DNA from: Anisakis pegreffii
Lineage: Eukaryota; Nematoda; Chromadorea; Rhabditida; Anisakidae
Assembly (NCBI GenBank): GCA_035041965.1
Contig: JAPYMA010000673.1
Coordinates: 62,001 to 126,000, forward strand
Reading direction: 5' to 3'
DNA length: 64,000 bases
A program made the position numbers and the translations under genes. This document shows, in pieces, positions 1 to 11,738 of the stretch (positions are counted from its first letter, which is position 1; the number at the start of each line of letters is the position of its first letter). The notes under the pieces were generated by a model that saw nothing but the letters and a program-made list of their open reading frames with translations, ran no database searches and was not told the origin of the DNA.

Positions 1-3000
1 GCATATTATCTCTAGCTTATATATATCCTCATCTTTATTCTAATGATCCTTGTCGTTCACCGTTTCGTTTGTTTTATTGACGATTTTATCGTTTCATTCA
101 TCAAATTCTCATCAAAAAATTCATTCATTTTTTTACTCAGTCACTCAGCTGTGAGTGGAATAGTTTTTTTTCTTTGAATCAAATTCCAATTCGTATCTTA
201 TAAATTGATTTTGTGATACACGACAGGTTGTACACTCGCTTATTCTTATGGTACTTTGTGCTGGCAAACACAGTGACGCAACAACCAATTTTATGATGAC
301 AATTCCCGTCATTGCTGTCGACGTGGTTGAATCAGAGGATGTGAAGTGGATTTTACGGAGGATATATGAGCGGATATAGCAAAATCGACGTTTTGGTCAT
401 ACAAACGTTTCAAGAATTGAGTGCAATCCAATGGAACACTAATGGATTCAAGAAGCTTCATATTGGACACATGAGAATGGACTCAAACAAGGAAATAAGA
501 GGACATATTGAAGCATGATAGGGAAATGTTTGAAATCAAAGACTAAGTGAGTGAAGCCAACTTCTCGGATACGGACGATGAAAAGGTTTTACGAAGCGCT
601 AAAAGCTTCTCCGGGATTCACATGATCGAATTTCTTCGACGAGTGATCACTGGAACGATCACTGAACAGATCGAAGAAACGCTTGTCCAAAGACAACTTA
701 CGAGAGCAGCACTTTGCTGTCCACGTTAACAATGATTTCGTTTTTGAGAATTGATCAGCTGAATATTTGATTTCCTGATTTTTCACCACAAATACTTTTT
801 TCTACAATAAATTACGATCCAAGAAAACGTCTGTGCCTAAACGCACCACTAACTATAGACTAGATTTGGTCAAAAAAGTCGACGGATAGTCTCAAATGAT
901 TAGAAGTTTCCCGTCACAAATTTCATTTTCGAAGAATTTAGATTTAATTTCGCGAAATTTTCGAAGTGAAAATTGAGATTAGATAAGTTTGATGATCAAA
1001 AATTTCAAATTAATCAGTGGAAAATTTCCAATCTTCTTACGACACTTTCTAGTGATTGTGAGGCAGTGTACTTAAAATGACCTTATTTAATGAAATCATT
1101 CTCCATTCGTCTGCACAAGCAAACATGCACGGTGTACTTCTCGTGTTTGGCTAGTTAGCTTGATGAACTCATAAACGCAATTTTACAGTTTCACATATAG
1201 CGTATTCACTTGATTTTTTCAGAAAGAGTCTTTTTTAAAGCTTTTTTGAGATGAATTCCGATTTTGTTGAATATCATCAAGAACGTATCGTTTGCGTTGT
1301 CAGGTGGACATTTTTTGGAATACTCCAACTGATTTTGTGCGGATCGAATGATTCGATAGCCATTTCATGCTTTGTTTTGTTGCAAACAAAAGTATCACGT
1401 TTCAGTGTGTTTCTTTTACCTATGATGTCAAGATTTCTCACATAAAACACCATAAAACATCAGAGAAATTTTAAGAAGTAAGAAAAAATACTTTGATTGG
1501 ATGAAAATTGAATTTGTTCAGTTCTTGAGAGTTTTTTGTTTGCCGTATATCCACTCATATATTGAATAATTAATGTAATATACTTGCTAAAAATGAGCAA
1601 AAAATATACTTCGACATTAAGAAAATTGAATTTGCTCAATTGTTAAGAGTTTGCTCTTAGTGATCGTAAATTTCAAACGTATAATAGCACACGATAATCG
1701 TTCATTCCTGCCTGACTAATCGCCCACGTGAACTAAGATCGCAACTGAGCTATTTCCTCGTCTTCCAAGTGGAACATTTTTTTGATAGCAGCATTTAGGA
1801 GAGAATTGAAAACATTGCGATAAATTCCAGAAATGCATTATTCTGTCTCCACTTCCTCATCGCACTATCTACGTGCCGTTTTCGACCATCGATAGGCGAT
1901 ATTCCACACGTTGAGCGGCATCCTTACAGTAGATGGATTACCTATCGCGGCAGCAACTCACAGTTGATTGATGCTAGTTGATGCGTGCGTAACTGATTTG
2001 CTGATTTTTTTTTGAATTAAAATTGATTTGTTGATTGATGTTGATTAGGTGTTAATGAATCATTGATTGTTTCGAAAAACTTGTCTAGAGTAGCGGTAAA
2101 AAGCATTACGTCAAACTTATTGAATAGGTTGAGGTGATGAAATGACGGTGAAATTTGTTCGCAATTAGCAGCTGACTTTATTGGATGAAATCAATTGTGC
2201 GTTAAGTTTAATGAGGGACGATGGATTGAGATTGAGGTGCAGCTGAAAAATTGTTTGCAAACTACTCGAGAATCGCTGCGTTCGTTCATTCGCACTGTCA
2301 TTCATCAGTTGAATCCACCGCAATACTTTGGTTCGTTTCAAGTTTCGAATATTTTTAGTCATAAATTTCTTCATTTTTTCGAAAAATTCCACATGCTACT
2401 CACGTTCTCCGTAACATCCTACATATGAACTGCTCACTTTTTAAGATTTACAATAGTGGGTTAATAACATTTTCACTTAATTGCCATTCGGTTTCGGTTT
2501 CTCATCATCGCGTTCATTTTGGATCAGAGTTTTGCGAATTCCACATAACACCTATGTTTTTTCCGATAGTATGCGTGAAATTTTTTCAAAAAATTTTTCT
2601 CACTTCATCTCAGTCTCAGTTTATCCTTCGTTTCGTTTCTGGTTCAGTTCTGCTCAAACAATTATTGTTCGTTCACACTGACAATGAGCTTTAAAGAGAT
2701 AAATTGAGGAAAAAAAATTCTCGAAAATTGTTTTAAGTTTTTTCAATTCATCAATCAAACCAATTGCTCTTCGCTCGTCCATTTCCTATTGTCAGGTTTC
2801 ATTGCGTTTTAAATTTGAACCATTTCGGCATAACACTTCCTGATGAAATCGAAACAGCCGAACGAAACGTTTGTAATTTATGGTTTTTCAAAAAAACTTA
2901 GGAAAAAATTCTTTCCATTGCACTTGTAATTTATTGGTAATATAAAGATTTCTTTTCTGAGATACTTGAAATATTCTCTTGTGATTGCATCAGCAAACGA

Positions 3001-3701
3001 GTGCAGAATTAAGTGAAGAAACAAAAAAACACTACAAGATCAATTGAATGAACTCAAGATATAGACAAGAATGAAGGAACTGAGGCGAATCAACGGCTGC
3101 AGCTAATTGAATGTAGCGCACTGACAATTTTCACCGGTGGATTTCGCTGACTGATTAAGTTTTTGATATCAAGTACGTTCTGAAAGAAAAACGTTCTCGT
3201 TCGACTATGTTGAATATTTTTTGGTATTCAACTTTTTTTGGGAATATTCAGCATTGCGTTTGTACACTGCGTGATATGCAGTTGCTGATTGAATAGTTGC
3301 TGTGGGGCATGAAGCTGGAACATTTTCGTAGTAAATTATGGATGCAAATGTTAGTGAATGATGAAGGTTAATGATGAGTTCAGTTGTTCATTTATTCATT
3401 TCACATGCATCCCGTGGCATTTACAATACTTCGTGGATATCTCATGAATATTCTAATCAATTCTGATTCTTTTTAGTCAGTCAGATTCCCAACAAATATG
3501 GCAGTAGCCATCTGGCGTGGACACATCAGGAAATTGCAAAACAAATTTTTTGCTTTCATGTGCTTCATTTTCATTTTCTCTCGCATTCATTTCCGTTTTT
3601 TTTGCGTTCTTATATTATGCATGTAGATGCGGATTTTTCAATAAAACATCATAAAATTGGGAATATTCTGCATTTCTCAAAATGGAAAACTGAACAAAAC
3701 A

Positions 3702-3735
3702 GAACGAAACGAAACGAAATGAAATGAAATGAAAT
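3702..3735. repeat. GAAAC/GAAAT pentanucleotide microsatellite
   Basis: About seven 5-bp units run in tandem, first GAAAC and then GAAAT. Simple sequence repeat in intergenic DNA. Confidence 0.85.
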
Positions 3736-5846
3736 GCAATTCTCATGTATTCAGTTTACATGTTCACGACACAAATAAGCGAACTATCACATGCATTTAT
3801 TGCATGTTCTCATCACGTTTCCATCTCATCTCGTTCGTTCATTTGACACAAACATTATGACGACTCAAGTGAAACGCTTCATTCAACGTTTTGATGAGTT
3901 ACAATACTTACAGCAAAAAAACTGAAATTTTGCTTGAAATGATTCGTGCAAATCATTTTTTTGCAATTAAATTTGAAATTCACGACGTAATTGTACAGAA
4001 TATGCTTCATAAAGCGAAGAAGATGAATCTTTTGCTAGGCTTCTCACTTACGTAATATCACTGGATAAGTGAATGGCGAGTGGGTTCACAGTTGTCCTCT
4101 GAAAGCTTACAGGATTCTTCTGAGCTCATTTTAAGCTTCTTATCCAGGCAAATTCAAGCCCGTCTATGTTAGAGCCGTATTTTTTACAGTGAGCTTAATA
4201 TCTTAACATAGCAAATCTTCTGAGAAACGTAATATCTTGATGTGGCATATCCAGATTCTGATTAATTACTTGTGAATTCTGCAAAGATATTCATGTGTAT
4301 GCGAGGTTTTGCTCATGCAGTAGTGCTTCACACAGCGTGTTCTCGTAATAGTTTTTGTGAGCTTATGAAACTCCTCAAATATACTCGATTCTACGATTAA
4401 TTTACATCGCCAGATGGTGACAGCAGTTCAGATGAAGAATATATCAAATATGTTATCCTAAAGTGTTGCTTGTGCAAAAAATTTGCTCCTTCTAATAATA
4501 TCGTTTGTTTTATTTTCGAAAGAACAGTTATTCATTCAGCCATGCATACATAACTTATAAGCAATAGGCATGATGGAATAGAATTGAACTTAATGGCGTT
4601 TTATGCTCTGATCATTCATAATGGAAGAAGACCAGAGACCAGTTCGCTGAATCAGCGACTTCCGTTTCGAGTTCGATCATGAAGAGTGAATAGGATTTTC
4701 GAAAATTTTCATTCTTTATCGAGATACTATCATCACTCTCATGTTTCGTATACGTGAAAAGCGTTCTCTTGTCGTTTTTTCTGATGTTTCATCTCTCATT
4801 CCATTCAACCAGCGAAGGCGATTTCTCATTTGATCATTTTCAGCTATCCACACCAGAACAAGTGCATTTTGTTTGTCCATCTCTGCTTCGACCGCTCCAT
4901 TACGGTTTCAGGTTAATCAAACTCGGAACTCAGTAATTTCTACTTATCAAGATGCATGTTTCTTTTATAGATTATGTTCAGCCCTATCAGGGGAATGTAC
5001 AGTCTCTTAATGTTGCTGTCAAAAACTGAGCGAAATCAGCACTTGAAATTGACTGCTTCAAGACATTGAATTTTTCCATAATCTCAAGCCACTAAGATAT
5101 ATTCTAACTCTCGTGACTCTCAATTGAAATAATTTCTGCCCTGAAACATAATTGTCATCTAGATAATCCAAATAATTCAAATCAGATTCAAGTCTCATAA
5201 AATATAAGAAGTTTCGAAACGAGATGAATGGAACTGATCATGTGAAAATGGCAGATTCTGAGTATCGGATACTTGTCGACTATAAATCATTTCTTTAAGA
5301 AAACGCAATTTTGTCTTCAATAAGGAAATAGGCGAATATCTGTGCCAGTTCGTGCCATTCGCTATCTGAATGTCCTGAAATTTCAATCGCATTACGAAAC
5401 AAAGTTCAACTTACATGTGACACTCGAATAATTGCTAATAACAGCAAAGATAATTGGTAATGCCAACTTGGATATGATATCAACTACTGGAAACTTCTTC
5501 ATATGCAAATCAAGCGCTTTGAAATAGTGACGACATCTGCCTGGCTAAACAACGTTTTTGATCGTTTGCAAATGACTAAACCGACAATTCACAAATGAAT
5601 AGTGGTTTTCGCTCACGATCAGCAAACTACGTCGATCACAGATCGTTGTGATCGAACAATATTCGACGGATTCAAATTGTCCTAAACATGCTATTCGCAT
5701 CCAAACCTACCAAAAGCTTGCAGAATAAATCCCAAAAACTCGCGAATTCCATCGCACTATCAATCATGTGACAGTAAGACGAAACAAACCCTGAAAGAGT
5801 GTTCTTCATTGAAGACTGTTCTTCGCTACTCTTTAAAAGAGACCCT

Positions 5847-5905
5847 AACATCGAACATTTAACGTAGAGAATGGAACAAACAGGTGCGTGAAGTATTTCT
5901 TGCCA
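5847..5905. repeat. Dispersed direct repeat, copy 1
   Basis: Roughly 60 bp around the shared stretches TTTAACGTA and AACAGGTGCGTGAAGT. A diverged second copy lies about 475 bp downstream at 6319-6385. Both contain 'taacat..aacatt.aacgta' followed by 'gaacaaacaggtgc.tgaagt.ttcttg.cact'. Confidence 0.65.
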
Positions 5906-6318
5906 CTATCACTATATGCAGTTCCATTTCATGATCTGGCCATATCCCGTTCATCAATCGCACCTAACATAGACCTTCATATCCATCACAATATTCCTGT
6001 GGAATATTCAATTGTTGAATATCATTTTGATAGCCATTCATCGCAATCATCTGCGTATGTTCATCAGTATTCTTAGGTGCATTCACTCGTTCGTTTTCTT
6101 TCACCACTCCTCTCAGCACGTTGTTTTTTCGTTTGCACTGAATTAATTCGTGATATCAGTTAAGTATTGTATGCAAGCATTCCATTGGGGAGTTGATAAT
6201 TTTCTAATCAACTGAATGCATTTACTGAAACAACTGAATGCATTTGCCGAAATGAATATAATTTTTACTGAATCGAAAACGTCTGACGTCCAACGTTTAA
6301 CTTTTGCCACTTAACAAA

Positions 6319-6385
6319 TAACCTCTAACATGTAACATTCAACGTATAGGATAGAAGAAACAGGTGCATGAAGTGCTTCTTGTCA
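6319..6385. repeat. Dispersed direct repeat, copy 2
   Basis: Diverged copy of the segment at 5847-5905, in the same orientation. Shared core: AACAGGTGCATGAAGT (one base different from copy 1) then TTCTTGTCACT. Confidence 0.65.
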
Positions 6386-9031
6386 CTTGTATGGTCTGAA
6401 ATCAAAACAATTTTGTCGATCATAAAACGTCAAAATAGAGCCAATTTAGAGTCAGCCAAACGATCAGCACTTTCAATTATTAGACGCACTTCTCGGTCCT
6501 GTGTCGCTACTTCAGACACTGCCGTGCTTTCAGTGAGGAGAATTTGCAGTTTATTCATCAATTTAGCTTATTTGGTCATTCATTATTACTGAAGATGTAT
6601 CGTTTCAATTACTATTATTATTATGTATTACTCAGTGATTATGTCATTGTTATTATTACGTATTACTCAGTAATACATTTGATTACAATCCTAAATTACA
6701 ATAATTAAGCGCACCTGGAACTGACATCGCAAATGCTAACTGAACAAATCGGGTGCATTATGTTTCTGGCTCATTGGTACAATGAAGGTATTCATCAGGT
6801 GCGTTCGTTTAATCGGGCGGATTTTCGAGAATTCGCTCGAGAGTGTTTGTGTGAGGTGCAGCAAGAGCCTTAATTGCAGACAATCAATCTCCTGTTTCTA
6901 GCACTTTTTTTTACTCAAACGCCAGCAAACGCATTTCGCGATTGAAACTCAAGCTTAGGAAAGCAAATGATCTGGAGATTGAACTCATCAATGACGAAAG
7001 TAATAGTCATTCGTCTGTAAACTCGCTTCATCGTTCTCATCGGAATTCCCATCGAAATATAATTGGTGAATTTCACGTTCTCGAATATTTCATGATTCTG
7101 TTGTGGTACTTATTCGTTCGAGATTTCAAAAAATCATTTCACCAACTTTCTGTTTATCACAAAACACGCGTCAGTCCTCTCCACTAATGAAGAACAACAA
7201 CTGACCGAGCAAGGCATCACTTAGTCTCGTGATCAGTGACTGATTAAGTGCGAACAGCGTTTGATTATGATGGTATCTGAGATGTAAATGGTAATTTCTG
7301 GGGATTTTTCATCTTCAATTTCCAGTTCTAATTGAGTTTGCATATATTTTATGAATGTATCTATGAGTGCTCCTTCATTAAATGTTCACAAGAGTATGTG
7401 ACAGCAACAATTGGAATGGAGATAATGAATATGAATTTCAAATGACTTAGCAGCTGTGAAAACGACTGAATGTATGAATGTGATTGTTGCGATCGCTTGA
7501 TGACTTAAACGTCATAACCGGTGCCGCTGTTACTACCACACTTCAAAATTTGCTCGTCACTTATTCACCTTTAAAGCCTACAGTGTTTAAGCGAATAAAT
7601 GCCTTCAAATTATATGCAACCTCCTTGCAAACCCATTCAAATCCAATGTATGAATGCATTCAGATTTCTGCAATATATAAATGTTGAATCACACCACATA
7701 ATTCAACCAACGCATATGTCTTTGCTTATATCTCTATCTTGATTCATATCAATTCTGCAAAAATTACGAGTCTCGCTACTTATTCAGCTTTAATTGCCTA
7801 AAAACAGCAACAAAATTGTTTTCGACAGCGGCGCACAGACAACGTTTATGCATCGTTTCTTATTCCTCTTTTTTTCCATCCTGAATTCATCGTTTCATAT
7901 TATTGCTCTCGTGATTGACTGTAAGTCACGCCTCAATAATTCAATACCTTAGCTCAAAATACCCTTCGTCCAAAAATATTCATCAGTCTCGAGCAAATCT
8001 CGATCACCTCATCAGTGTTTCGACCAAATCCAGGTCATTTAACAATTTTATGCAGTCTCCATCTTGTGAGCCCCTTGCAACATTTTAATATTCCATTGTA
8101 GCTTCGCCAGTGCTTCAAGTACTATTGTACTGAATATCATTAATATTATCACTACTGTCGACTTCATTCACTGCTATTGCCCTCATCCCAAATCTCTCAA
8201 CGCTACTGTGACTGCTACTATGCTCCCTGTCTCATATTCTTATTCTATTAAATAAATGAATTCTAGGCAGTGAAAATACATAAATCCTGTCACATAAAAT
8301 CAGCGAAGCTAGCTCGCCACTGACTCAAATACAATATGTCACACTTAGTCATTATATTGATGAATGGAAATGCATTTCAATTGGAAATAAAACACTATTC
8401 AACTCTACTGTGAATAAATACAATTTGTTGCCACTATTAATTCTTTAAACGCTCTCTGAAAACATTTTCGAAGTTATGATAACATTCTGACAAAACTATT
8501 GCAAGTGTCCATGATTTCGATGGCAATTTTTCAGTATTCTACGAGAGCAATGCTTAAACGGTCAGATTTACGAACAACTGCTTCAAGATTTCAAGACTAT
8601 CCTTATTGGATATACTGAATCTCGCGATATGTCTCCGTATTTGATTAGTTAGCCATAGGAACAGATTGAAGCAATCTTGTGATGTTCGACTATCTCAACG
8701 CATCTCAGTGCCATGAAAATTTGAATGTTTTTAGTCATGAGAGAATAACTATTATCAGTTGATTCGTTATCCGCATGAGTATAATTCCGAATGGTGTGTG
8801 CGTAATAAAAATCATGCTTATAATGAAACATCTACAAATTCGTAGTTGAATTCGTCGCGTAGTTGACTAATTTGGTAATATTAATAATTCAAATTGAATA
8901 ATATTTGGCTAATGACATAGTATTCGTACGTTAAAATTATGTTATAACATCATGAGTAATTGGAAAGTATCGCAGGAGTAATTTGTGACTCATTTCAATT
9001 CGCCTCACTTAGCAATATGAGAATCGCATTT

Positions 9032-9049
9032 CAAGTGAAATTTCACTTG
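9032..9049. repeat. Perfect 18-bp palindrome
   Basis: CAAGTGAAATTTCACTTG is its own reverse complement. It could be a dimeric transcription-factor site or chance in AT-rich DNA. Confidence 0.8.
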
Positions 9050-9360
9050 TTTACGGTGTTGGCGTTGCTAGAGCATGAGTTGTTATTTGATGGGTCATGA
9101 TGGTTATTAGTTAAGCCCATAAGCATTTTGTGGAATGTGTCTATGTCGAGAGTGTTTCGAATTTCATCCATTGCAATTATTTTTTAACATTTACACGCAT
9201 AATATATCTTTCATAATCGTTGATGCTCGTTTCGAATCGTCTTCTCCCAAAAGTATCATCAAAATCAGTCTGATTGTGAGCTAAAAGCATTTCGTTTCGT
9301 TTTATATTCGTTCATTTTCGCCGAATGCGTCATACACGTACCGTAGGAACGCTTCAAATT

Positions 9361-9402
9361 ACGAAAGTTTAGCAGCAATTTTCGAAAGTTTAGCAGTAAT
9401 TC
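9361..9402. repeat. 21-bp tandem doublet
   Basis: Two adjacent copies share CGAAAGTTTAGCAG followed by CAATTTT or TAATTCT. Confidence 0.7.
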
Positions 9403-10528
9403 TCTTTGCTTTCTCATTCAAGAGAGAAAGCTGCATTCGTGATTTAATTAGTAGTCTATCATGCGATACTCTGATAATTAATGATCACATGATCTGCTTA
9501 TCTAATTTGTTCTGATGGCGAAATGAAGAACTTTTGGTCTTATTAAGCTCGATGTTCGTGAGGAAAAAATTGTTGGGAAGAGTTCAGATGAACTGTTGTA
9601 TAGGACACTCGCTAAATAATTGTAAAAATAAGATGTGAATAAAGGATTGTGGAATTAATTATGATGTAATGCTTGAGTTAATAGTTCCATCGGAGAAGAG
9701 TTAATAGTGTTCCGCTTATCCTTCTGATTTCCCTAAGGCAATGATGGTAATGCATTTTATGATTAGTAATGCATTTTCTCAATTCCTTATTAATTATTAT
9801 TTCAGTTTCTTCATTATTTCCCTTTAATATTGTTTAGGCCGATCATTCAAAATACTTTCAATTTTTTACTGCTAATTACTGAAACGTTTACTGCAGTCAA
9901 TCGACCAATAGCATCTAAACGGTTTCTGTTTTAATTTGGTTTTTCACTTTTCAAATGAACTCACTATTAATTCAGCCCTTACTGTAGACGAAATGAATAG
10001 CTCCAATATCTGGTGAAGTATCAGTGAATAAGAGTACAAATCAGTGCCAATTGTATTAGTGAAATATAAGGAATTCGAAAATGTGATTTTGATCTGCAAT
10101 CAGAGTTTATGAGTTGCCATAAAGTTTCACGAAAAAATTTAATTAGGTGATTTCGAAACGATTCTCAACTAACCGTATTATTCGTAGTAGTAAAATTTCT
10201 TCATTTACTGCTCGCAATACGTCGGTATTAGCACATAAAACGCGTTTGATTGAGAATTCATAGTGCCTCATCTTACTTAAATTCATTTCATTTGTGATGG
10301 ATATATTTGCATACTTATAAATCCGTGCGCAGATTGGTCAATATCTGCAATCTTATTCGCATATACAACTTATCCATTTATTCATTCATTTCTGGTCTCC
10401 CATTAGTAATGCTTGGGTACCACCTGCTCACAGTTAGGACTAATTAATTGTTCTCGATAAATTGATCGGAAATAAATGCGTTTCTTCAGTATTTTCTGGT
10501 GATGTCCTCTTATCAGTGCGTTTTGCGA

Positions 10529-10572
10529 AGTGCTCATTACTGCACAAACCTATTTGTGCAGTTATTAGCACT
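10529..10572. repeat. Near-perfect hairpin with 20-bp arms and 4-nt loop
   Basis: The arm at 10529-10548 pairs with 10553-10572 at 18 of 20 positions; the loop is CCTA. The ten loop-proximal pairs (ACTGCACAAA/TTTGTGCAGT) are perfect. It lies about 1.2 kb upstream of the receptor gene. The loop is shorter than usual for a pre-miRNA, so a cruciform-forming repeat is equally possible. Confidence 0.75.
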
Positions 10573-11738
10573 ATTGTGTCATTTTACCTAGTGTGGGTGT
10601 ATAATGTGAGTGCAATTAGTGATTGTTGAAAAGAATCGAAAACTGAAACGGCATATTCATCTTTGTGAATTTTTTATTTTTTTTTCGAAAAATTGAGAAT
10701 AGAAGGAAGGTTGATGAATACATCAAGAATGCAGATGCAAATTTAATGAAGCTTCGTCTGATTGCGATTTTCAGTTAACGTCATAATTTACAAACTGATG
10801 CTCGCAATGGTTCAACTTACTATAAGATACTATTCACTTAGAAGGTCATTTGAGTGAAAGCAAAATTCAGGATGATGAGCGAGAGTTCGAGTCAAATGAT
10901 AGCATTCGTTCGTTTTTTGCTTAGATGTTTGATGTCGAGGACGTTTGATCGCTTAAAGCTATCGTGCTCTCCCTCAATTAATGTGATGAAGCGTTGAATT
11001 GAATTTCAAAATAATTGCGAATTCATTTTAATTAAATGTGATGATGGCATGGACTTGTGAACGTGTTGAAAATTTCAGAGAAACGATTCTATTCTTACTT
11101 AGGCAAGATTGAAATGTTGCTTGTAATTGTTCAGAGATCAGTCTATGTTAACAACCTATAATGAGATTATGCTACTCGTTACCAGCGCTATCTTCTTTGG
11201 TGTATTAGCTGACTTCAGTAGAAAATCCATCGAAGGAAAATTTTCAGTTGTGGAAAATCATTCGGAGTGTCGATTCTATTTCTCATATTCAGTCAGTGCA
11301 ATAGTCCAAATAGCTGGTGTCTTGAATTTCAGGAAAGCAACAGGGGGAGGGAGGGCGCATAAATTCATTTTTGGACAGATTCGGAATCATTGCGTTTCTT
11401 TTGTGATCGTTTCAAATATTCATTCCACATTCATGAGTGAGATGATCCTGAATTGAATATCAGATGATTTAGCGATGTTTAAATGATCTCAAATTCCTAA
11501 AAAGGTTTTTTTCTCGCATTCATATGTATTCGTTATCCCCCGCGTGCCTTGTTATGACCCCTTCGTCATTTATTTCTTCGAAGTCTATGCATTATGGATG
11601 ACCGCCGTTTGATGAACGTTTTCATGCAGAATTTTATCACTTCATATTATTTCATGAGCTTTCAGAGTGACTCAATTCATGTTTAAACGTGGCTAATTCA
11701 ATGATGAAATTGAAAGGAAGTGAATTAGAGGTGACAAG

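Larger units (their letters stand above)
1..11738. other. Gene-poor intergenic region
   Basis: I see no exon chain or recognisable protein in these 11.7 kb on either strand. Open frames are short (110 residues or fewer), AT-rich and match no family I know. The stretch holds a GAAAC/GAAAT microsatellite (3702-3735), a diverged direct repeat pair (5847-5905 and 6319-6385), a 21-bp tandem doublet (9361-9402), an 18-bp perfect palindrome (9032-9049) and a strong 44-nt hairpin (10529-10572). It may include the promoter of the receptor gene that begins at 11739. Small non-coding RNAs or single short exons could be missed by eye. Confidence 0.6.

Noticed and set aside
547..729. 60-codon ORF with RRVITGT considered as a mariner transposase remnant
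   Set aside because: Only a few residues resemble the mariner RIVTGDEKW motif; there is no DDD triad, no further homology and no terminal repeats.
11127..11456. 109-codon plus-strand ORF upstream of the receptor
   Set aside because: Starts at a TTG, has no recognisable domain, a mixed hydrophobic/charged composition and no supporting exon on either side.
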